Assembly (NCBI GenBank): GCA_025024175.1
Contig: QCXZ01000042.1
Span: forward strand, 6,837,501 to 6,901,500
Reading direction: 5' to 3'
Source: Rhyzopertha dominica
Lineage: Eukaryota > Arthropoda > Insecta > Coleoptera > Bostrichidae
DNA: 64,000 nt
Each line of letters opens with the position of its first letter. The stretch's first letter is position 1. Positions 57,190 through 64,000 of the stretch are shown here, in pieces. Under the pieces are notes generated by a model. That model was not told the DNA's origin and did no database searches. It saw only the letters and a list, made by a program, of their open reading frames with translations. A program made the translations under genes and the position numbers.

Positions 57190-58290
57190 TCAACATCAAA
57201 AAAATCCAAAATAAATAAACATAAGTCTATTAAATTTAGTTTCCAGTAGGCAGTAGACAAAGCTTTGTAACACAACGTTTTATCTCACCATAAGGAGTCT
57301 TAACTGAGATCACACTCACTTTGTTGTCTATACCGGGAAATACTGCGGTTATTCGTCCAACTCCAGTTCAACGGTGGTAGATTATTGTCTTTCACCAATA
57401 CCAGCTGTTCAATCATGAGATTGTCCATACTTTGGCAATTATTATCACTGGGCCTAAAAGGCCAAGGGTGTCGAAGATTTTTGAAATAGATGTGATTTTT
57501 CCATCAGCGCAAGGAAAATCCATACTGCACGTCAAATGATTTAAATGCCCAATATAATCCAAGTGTTCTGTTCTGATCTTTTTCTCCAAAATGCACATTA
57601 TCTTCTTTCAAATCAAAGCCAGTAAATTCTCTAACGACATTACAGTAATTTGAAACCCATTTTCTCAAATTAATGCATACATTCAGATTTTAATATCGAC
57701 GTGACTTGTTTATCCAACATTTCAGTGAGCACATCATCCACATAAAAATCTTTCAAATTACTTGAGATGCTTCAGGATATTTATCTGAATCATTTAAGAC
57801 AATCTATTTTAAGCACCGGATTGCCAAATAAGGAGCAGACTTCGTACCGTAGGTTACAGTATTAAAAGTATATTCATACAATCATCTATTTGAATTTTCC
57901 CTCCAGGATCTACCAAAATCATCATATATATTTTTTTCTATATCAGCACACAAAACAACATTGGGATGCCTACAGCGTAATACAATCGAAACCAAATCAT
58001 CTTGCAAAGTTGGACCAGTATACTGAAATCGCTCAATGGTACTCCATTAAAGACGACTCTTAACTTAGTTGTTGAACTATTCCCATTCAACACTCCATGA
58101 TGTGGCAAATAGTACGAAAGCTGTGACGATTGTTCGACCTATGTATGCCACTATGTCCCATGTCTCTGTACAAACTCATGAAATCTATATACATTGATTT
58201 TAATCCCGGAATTCGATCCAACCTTTTCTCTAACGCCAAAAATTTTTTAAAGCATATTGCCCTGAAAGTCCCAAGTTATTAATGATTTCT
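57190..58290 (-). mobile_element. BEL/Pao retrotransposon relic
   Basis: An old LTR-retrotransposon polyprotein in pieces on the minus strand. Upstream are FMSLYRDMGHSGIH (about 58180) and TTKLRVVFNG (about 58080-58050), the start of the BEL/Pao RT. FYVDDVLTEML near 57745 carries the catalytic YVDD. SISKIFDTLGLLGPVIIIAK (57490-57430) is the family's hallmark S.IFDPLGLL.P block between RT and RNase H. LVLVKDNNLPPL near 57390-57355 with later VISVKTPYGEIKRCVTKL is the integrase-tail domain (DUF5641). The 57430/57400 junction shows that RNase H and the integrase core are deleted. No LTR was seen. Described as found; it is clearly defective. Confidence 0.8.
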
Positions 58291-58299
58291 GAAATGGAA

Positions 58300-58635
58300 C
58301 TTGAACGATAAAGCTACCATCTTTATCTCGCTTTATTGTATTTACAAATATTTTTTGACATGTCTTTTGTCTTCCCGTAACGTAACACATGTTTCTGCAC
58401 AGCCCACCATTTCCCCAAATTTTGTTGAATATCTAAAGTCATACTGTGATTGCTCACTGGATTTTTGTTGTTTAAAAGTACCAATCCAGCCTAACCGTGT
58501 TTTTTTTGAGGAGTAGAATATTATTATGGCCGTGAGCGCTAACGGAGTGACGAAAATCCTCATATTTCTATTATTTAGAAATGCTTGAAAATGTAACTGA
58601 TTCTCTAATCACAGAACCAGAAAACAAACATGACG
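58300..58635. other. spacer, nothing recognised
   Basis: Open frames on both strands (58301-58516 plus, 58563-58342 minus) overlap without motifs. Confidence 0.45.
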
Positions 58636-58639
58636 TTGT

Positions 58640-58918
58640 AGGAAATCACATGTTGGACGAATACCAATTATTGTTTTACCAACTCAATGGAGCCCCACCG
58701 CATTGCGCCGTGAATTTGCGAAGTTAAACTATAGTTTTTCTTAATGTCTGCCACGATCACCCGATTTGACCGCTTTGGATTTTTTTCTATAGGATCATCT
58801 AAAATTACGAACACAATCTGGAAGGTTGACGACAAAGAATTATTAACAAGTGCAGATTAGGATTCCAGTGAAATGTGCAAAAAGTGCATAACAGTTTGAA
58901 AATTGTCTGTACTACTAC
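58640..58918 (+). mobile_element. Tc1-like transposase relic, interrupted by a nested element
   Basis: QLLFYQLNGAPPHCAVNLR near 58660-58720 is the second-aspartate block with QDGAPPH changed to LNGAPPH, losing the catalytic residue. PRSPDLTALDFFL lies near 58755-58795, followed by TIWKVDDKELLTSAD and VQKVHNSLKIVC-like sequence. The C-terminal end may resume after 59283 (CEATHFGNRF), since a 364-bp inverted-repeat element sits between. Confidence 0.65.
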
Positions 58919-59282
58919 AGGGTTTCTATAAATGATTCATGCATCCAGGGCGCTTATGGAATTTATCGATTAAATCAATTTGCCGCCTCTCAGGAGAGTG
59001 ACGTATACTTGTCATCTGTCGATTTTTGAATTATTTGATATATTTTAATATGAGAAAGCGCATGGGAGTCTGCATTTTGAACATATTCTGTAGTTTTTGT
59101 GGGATAATCACTTTTAAGTTTGCAGAAAGCTCACATTTTAGAGCTGTGGTGTGACATTGATCTCCAACCTTCAGTACTATCGCAGTGCATATTGTAGCTT
59201 GGCAGCAGTTACAAAAAGGTGGCACAAAGAATTCAGAAATCAAAGCGGCCCGCGTTGCATGAATCATTTATATATAAACCCA
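58919..59282. mobile_element. nested non-autonomous element with inverted ends
   Basis: The left end AGGGTTTCTATAAATGATTC, then ATGCATCCAGGGCGC (58919-58952), is matched by the complement of GCGGCCCGCGTTGCATG, then AATCATTTATATATAAACCC (59245-59281). The inverted repeats are about 33 bp with small gaps. A 78-codon minus-strand frame fills most of the inside (59267-59031, starting MIHATRAALISEFF) with no known domain. Confidence 0.6.
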
Positions 59283-59339
59283 GTACATGGAAAGAAGTGC
59301 CACATGCGAGGCAACACATTTTGGAAATCGGTTTAAGGT

Positions 59340-60070
59340 GATGGATTTATATGGTTTCGTTTGCTCTCTTCTCGTCATTACGAATAAATTATTGGCTTCC
59401 TAAAACATTAAATAAAAGATACTTTATGATTTTTTTTTAATTTTAGGCTCTAGAAAGGACAATTTATTATTGTAGCTATTTTGCTTCTCAGTACTTATTC
59501 ACCTAGCATCACGTAAATGAGCGAAAATAGTTAAAGCAAAATAAGCCTTCATTTAATTTATTTAAGGTGTGTCTACCCCGCCAAGAAAGTAAGTGCCATT
59601 TATTGAAAACTTACCTCAAAGGTGTCCTACTCGGTTGAGAAATTTTTACATTTTTCCTCTATAAAATTTTTTTGTGTGTGTTATTTCAAATAGGAGTGTA
59701 GTTCATTATCTATAAATTAAACACAAACCTGACTAAATAAGGAACACGTGTGTTTAAATATTTATTGTATTAACATTTGTCAGTTGTTTTTAGTAGTAAT
59801 ACCTACATTTTCACTTATAATTATTATTTCAAGTTGAAATGTTTTGCTAATGTCTTCTAGGGTTGCATCTAGTAAATGGTGCTTACGTACAAAAATGTTT
59901 GTATAGTTGATGGCAGTCGTTATTTATTAAAGTATAAAATTTTCTTCTGAATGGATAATATCGACAACGTCAAAAATATTCGTATATCTGCATTCATATT
60001 TAATATGCAATTGAGAATCGTTAATATCAATACATTCTCAATATTGTGTACTAAAATTATTTTTCATTTT
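59340..60070. other. AT-rich spacer, nothing recognised
   Basis: Homopolymer-rich with no supported frame. Confidence 0.5.
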
Positions 60071-60073
60071 CAG

Positions 60074-60116
60074 ATAAATCGTCCAACCATGTTACCAACC
60101 ATGTCAGTGAAATACG
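60074..60116 (+). other. candidate small exon, 43 bases
   Basis: TTATTTTTCATTTTCAG (ending 60073) precedes 43 bases ending in ACG before GTGAGT (60117-60122). Two frames are open: INRPTMLPTMSVKY and KSSNHVTNHVSEIR. The size is small and the peptide is not recognised. Confidence 0.3.
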
Positions 60117-60129
60117 GTGAGTAGTGTTT

Positions 60130-61025
60130 AGCACCTTTGTATGAAGTTACTAATTAAATGCAAAAAATAACCATGTAAAAATATCGAACTCCTATTATGT
60201 CTACGGAAGAAGTCTCAAAAATTGACATTTAAGGCCGTGTCATAATGTCACCGCTAACGGTTTGATTTACATATAAATAAAACAGATAATAAAAAAGAAA
60301 TAGCATGGTCTGCTGTAAAAAAGCATTATTTTAAAGTCTGTTACCTGCACAGAGGTCTCATTCGATTTCATGTGTAACCTTTATCAATAACTTCATTTCA
60401 GAGAAACTTGGTAGAATTTGATAATGATATGATATATATATGAATTGCAACAAACTTCTCAATAAAAACGAAGTACATAGTATTTAACTACTGATTACTT
60501 ATGTCATTTTCTGTATGTAGCTGCGACTCTCGTAAAGCAAAAAACCAACTTGCCGATTAAGTCGCCATGATTTCCAAATATATTTACCTTAAGGTGGCGT
60601 TAAGTTTTTATAAAAATTGATGACGTGGGTAAACTGCTAACGCAATCCGACCATAGCTACATGCTAATTCCCTTTTATTAATACAGGTAGGATATGTAAA
60701 AAATACATAAAAATAAAAATATATAAGGTCAAAATCTCAATTTCTACAGATAATGTGTGATAATTTGCTGCCATTTTGCCACGTTATANCAAATTTATAA
60801 GGCTATATTGTTCTCAACATATAAATCGGTACAAACAATTTTCACAGCGTAAATGCACTTAAAAACATAACACAGTAAGCGAATGCAGATGAGAAATAGT
60901 GTGGGAATTTCTTATTTAATCTTTAATAGTTTATCGCTTGGAAAAGCTAACGATCTCAACAATTTTTTCAGGCTGTGAATTTATTAGTCTGTTTAACACG
61001 AAGATCGAGCCCAAATATCAAGTTT
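60130..61025. other. AT-rich spacer, nothing recognised
   Basis: ACAATTTTTTCAG near 60960 is a fair acceptor without a donor nearby. One N is at about 60789. Confidence 0.5.
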
Positions 61026-61029
61026 ATAA

Positions 61030-61500
61030 ATTACAGTTAGCAGCATACCGGATTCCAATTTTTGCCTCACATTAGAAGCGGTTATAATTAATATTCTCGA
61101 CCGTAACTTTTTGTGCACGCGTTTTGCAGCTGGACCTTAATCACGTTGGCGGCAATGACTGTTAAAATGACAAAGACACGCTAAAAACTGTAACAGATGG
61201 GGCAGTTTATTATGCAAATTGCTAAATAATTTAGCACGTTCATTACAAGACAACGGTGCGGATGAACATCGACGTTGTTTTAATGACAACGAGCATATGC
61301 TGCGATGTTTATACACTGTAACAACATTATGACCATAAGCAAGCCACGCGTTTTCGATGCTTTTATTGCACTTGCGATAAGCAGCATCGTTGCAGTAAAA
61401 TTAAACGGTGTAATCACATTTCGTAATTAAGGGTTTTCTAATTAGTGGAAAAACCCGAGCAGAAAGCGGAGTGCAAGGCGTAATTGGTAGCTAAATATAT
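61030..61500. promoter_or_regulatory. island rich in homeodomain, POU and Hox-like words
   Basis: Within 450 bp: TTATTATGCAAATTGC (octamer ATGCAAAT near 61214), CTTTTATTGCACTTGCG (near 61360), GTAATTAAGGG and CTAATTAGTGG (61425-61446), and GGCGTAATTGG. CpG is frequent (GCGGATGAACATCGACG). Flanks are AT-rich and featureless. Regulatory function is inferred. Confidence 0.4.
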
Positions 61501-61639
61501 GGATCGCACAACTAATAATGGTATCAAACATATATAGTTGCTAATGCTATAACGACTTCATTGATGAAAATTTGTCTTTGGTATGGTTTTGCTATACAGG
61601 ACAATATTCTAACTAAAACAGAAAACAAAACACCCAGTA

Positions 61640-62530
61640 ATACTAGTTTTATTTGAACAAACACCGGTCACGGGTCCAGCTTGCCAACCAAAACAAATGG
61701 CTTTATAGTCATTTTTGTCCAAGTTTTGCTAGATTACGAGAATGCCCCTAATGATGTTAAATTTAAAAGCAAAAAAACGGTGCACCGCTTTGACGAAACC
61801 GGCGGTGTTAAAAATCGTCGAAAACCAGGACGTCCAAATGTTACTACTAGTGAGGAAAGTAGCTTGAATGTCCTTTTAGATGTGCAAGAGAAAGAACTCC
61901 ATGTGTTCCGTACAACAACGTGCTCTCACTCTCCATATTAGCAGAAAATCTGTTCAAAAAATTTAAAAAAAATAGAAGTTTCATCCATACAAAATTCACT
62001 TATTACAAGAAGAAGATGATTTCGATCGTAGAAGAGAATTTTGCGAAACTGTTATGAACATGATAGATGAAGATAGAAACATTTTAAATTGGATTATGTT
62101 TTCTGATAAAGCGACTTTTTGCCTCAATGGTAATGTGAATAGACATAATTGCAGATATTGGTTGGACACAAATCTATATTGGATGGAACAAGTCCACACA
62201 CAACACCCTCAGAAAGTGAATGTCTGGTGTGGTATTATCGGTGAGCACATTATTGGGCCTTTTTTCATCGATAGAAATTTGAATGCGGTCAAGTATTTAC
62301 AGCTCTTGCGCGAACACATTATACCAGAATTTATTCGAGGGACTTAGTCCCTCTGAACAGATATGGTTTCAGCAAGATGGTGCACCGCCCCATTTTGCAG
62401 TCAACGTTCGTGGACATAATGCAGAAGACTTAAAATGACGAATCAGGGCAGAAATTCAGAACTTACCTCCAAATATGCTACAAAGAACATTAGATAAACA
62501 TTTTGAGCATCTTCTGTAATGTAAATCTGA
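61640..62530 (+). mobile_element. Tc1-like transposase relic with third catalytic segment deleted
   Basis: HTH region: TVHRFDETGGVKNRRKPGRP (about 61780-61830). After frame changes come EEDDFDRRREFCETV (about 62010-62055), then an open frame from 62054 with NWIMFSDKATFCLNGNVNRH (first aspartate), QHPQKVNVWCGIIGEHIIGP, FFIDRNLNAVKYLQLL and IIPEFIRGT. FQQDGAPPHFAVNVR near 62350-62420 holds the second aspartate. The text then jumps to EIQNLPPNMLQRTLDKHFEHLL-like C-terminus, so the block with the third catalytic residue (PRSPDLTPLD) is missing. Inverted ends were not found. Confidence 0.8.
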
Positions 62531-62539
62531 AGAAAATAC

Positions 62540-63670
62540 TGCATTTTTGACGGAATCATGTTTGTCTTTGTTACTTTTTTGGTACCCGATTCGCAATAAA
62601 TTGATCAAATTAGACGAAAAAAATCACCAGTCAAGGAAAAATAGTAATACCTGGCTTTTTGTCCATTTTTGTGATAAAGAAAATTGCGTTCATTCTTTTC
62701 GTTATTTGTGGCTCAATTATTGTATTTATACTTTTCTTAACTCAAAATCAATAAATTCTACAAGTGTGATACATTTTTAAAACCAGGAAAAGATTTGCAA
62801 CTTGCGCCCATATCTGGGAAACGAGAGCTGACACGGAATTGAAAACAATTCCAGAAAATCTATTTTAATTAACCCACGCGCAATTTCAGAAAAATCGGTC
62901 GAACAGAACCTGAAATATCCTACTGGTTCTATACTTTGTATAATAAGAATAGATTAGAGAATTTGTTTAAAAATTTGATACAAATATAAAACCATTTTAT
63001 AAGACAAGTTTGGTTTGTGTTATAAAAAATACTTAAAGGAGTCAAAGCAATGCACTGATTTGCAAATGATTTTTCTTTTGTCTAATTTAAACTTAATTTT
63101 GGGGAATATCGGCGTTATTAGACTTTTTAATAAAGTGGTTCAAATCAAACATTTATATATGAACAACCGCTCCTAAAATAAGCCAAGGAACTTTAGATAC
63201 ATACAATAACTAACATGTAGTACTGGCTCTAATTAGAGATAGATGAACTAAATACATTTTTCTCACATTTAATAATGAACAATAGTTTTAAACACTCCTG
63301 TGATCGTTTCGGTAATTTAAGAATTTTGCGTAGAAGAGGAGGCTTTTTAAATAGAGATTGTAAATTATATTCATTATACTTAATAATATATAGCTTTTTG
63401 AAACTGAAATACTTCTAGTTCAATAAAGCTTCACTTGTATACAAATAAGCCCACGAAAACATACAAGCGGACAATCAATGTGCTACAATACAAACACAAA
63501 TTTGAAACGCTTCGTGTTTTCCATTACCATTCTTCGCATTTATCGCAAAAAAACATCGACCAGTTCCAGTTTAACGTGCCCAAAGTAGATTATTTATTTA
63601 GCTTAGTATACAAAACAAATAAACCCAAACGGAAGGGTTTCAATCTTCGGGGAAAAAAGCAAACTAAGAG
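62540..63670. other. AT-rich spacer, nothing recognised
   Basis: Short frames (62547-62780, 63435-63677) carry no domain. The second is lysine-rich (KQTKSK end) and probably chance. Confidence 0.45.
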
Positions 63671-63679
63671 CAAATAAAG

Positions 63680-63990
63680 CATTGCGAAACTACGGTACTC
63701 GTAATTGCAAAAATTTTCGACCCGTAACTGGATCAAATTGTGCGCTTATGCAGATTTTATGGCTATTAGATACCAGCCAGAAGGTGCGCCCGCAGTGAGG
63801 TTTCCTACCATTTATTATGAGCGAATAAAAGCTGGCAGTACCAGAAAAATACGTAAAGTACAACAAACACTGGCAGTCCGTTGTGTGTTTACGTTTGCAT
63901 GTGTTTATGTTGTTTTCGCCTACGCAACTAATAGAGCATGTGTCTTTCAAATTGTGATAAGTGAATGTTGCAGATAAACATCTATAAGCT
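63680..63990. promoter_or_regulatory. GC-richer island at the window end
   Basis: GATTTTATGGCTATTAG and CATTTATTATGAGCGAATAA are Hox-like AT words in a CpG-containing block (GCGCCCGCAGTGAGG). Frames are open on both strands (63705-63977 plus, 63950-63690 minus) without domains. It may continue beyond the window. Confidence 0.3.
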
Positions 63991-64000
63991 GTGGGCGTTT

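Noticed and set aside
1..64000. CRISPR arrays, operons, rRNA genes or prophage-like modules
   Set aside because: No regular spacer-repeat arrays, no dense gene packing and no rRNA-like sequence were seen; the window is eukaryotic in character.

Overview
The window looks like AT-rich arthropod, most likely insect, nuclear DNA. That rests on its transposon set (DD34D mariner, Tc1/IS630-like elements, Jockey/R1-type LINEs, BEL/Pao), its many long homopolymers and AT-rich spacers, and the lack of any bacterial-style gene packing. The insect order cannot be fixed from the sequence. About twenty scattered N characters mark unresolved assembly bases. I find no convincing complete cellular protein-coding gene. 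Almost every recognisable coding stretch is a decayed transposon, so the window is best read as a gene desert or the inside of a very long intron.

Transposon content by position. Mariner relics (minus strand) lie at 630-1100 and 7880-8260. A near full-length 1.3 kb mariner with matching terminal inverted repeats and TA flanks lies at 17839-19146; its transposase has two frameshifts. Tc1/IS630-like relics lie at 2795-3060, 35935-36785, 41290-42165, 46477-46770, 58640-58918 and 61640-62530. Two copies of one IS630-like family, each with its own internal deletion, lie at 16522-17610 and 38784-40175. LINE reverse transcriptase relics lie at 6395-6725, 8840-9880, 25640-25930, 27556-28810, 31163-32860, 45150-45810 and 47990-49668, with probable LINE tails at 29215-29515 and 54524-54730. 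A BEL/Pao relic lies at 57190-58290. A tRNA-like SINE head is at 56860-56996. Non-coding repeats include a two-copy family at 23072-23678 and 47023-47907, and three divergent inverted-repeat structures at 2054-2378, 43356-43755 and 43855-44043.

Between the relics, roughly fifteen islands of 250-600 bp stand out. They are richer in GC and CpG, less repetitive, and carry homeodomain-like words (TAATTA, TTTATGGC, TTTTATTAC, TAATCC). They recur every few kilobases: 3.5, 7.0, 10.3, 15.6, 21.4, 26.5, 30.3, 34.7, 42.5, 45.9, 50.1, 53.3, 56.1, 61.0 and 63.7 kb. This pattern is what a developmental-gene regulatory domain would look like, but conservation cannot be tested here.

Three small candidate exons with good splice signals lie on the plus strand (450-504, 51547-51609, 60074-60116). 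Three sites with the juxtaposed acceptor-donor form of recursive splice sites lie on the minus strand (near 5201, 12410 and 54548). The two sets point to opposite strands, so no gene model is proposed. The most distinctive unexplained signal is a recurring hairpin motif, CTGANGA-stem-GAAA(C), often in divergent pairs, which resembles a hammerhead ribozyme core and may mark the ends of a retroelement family.
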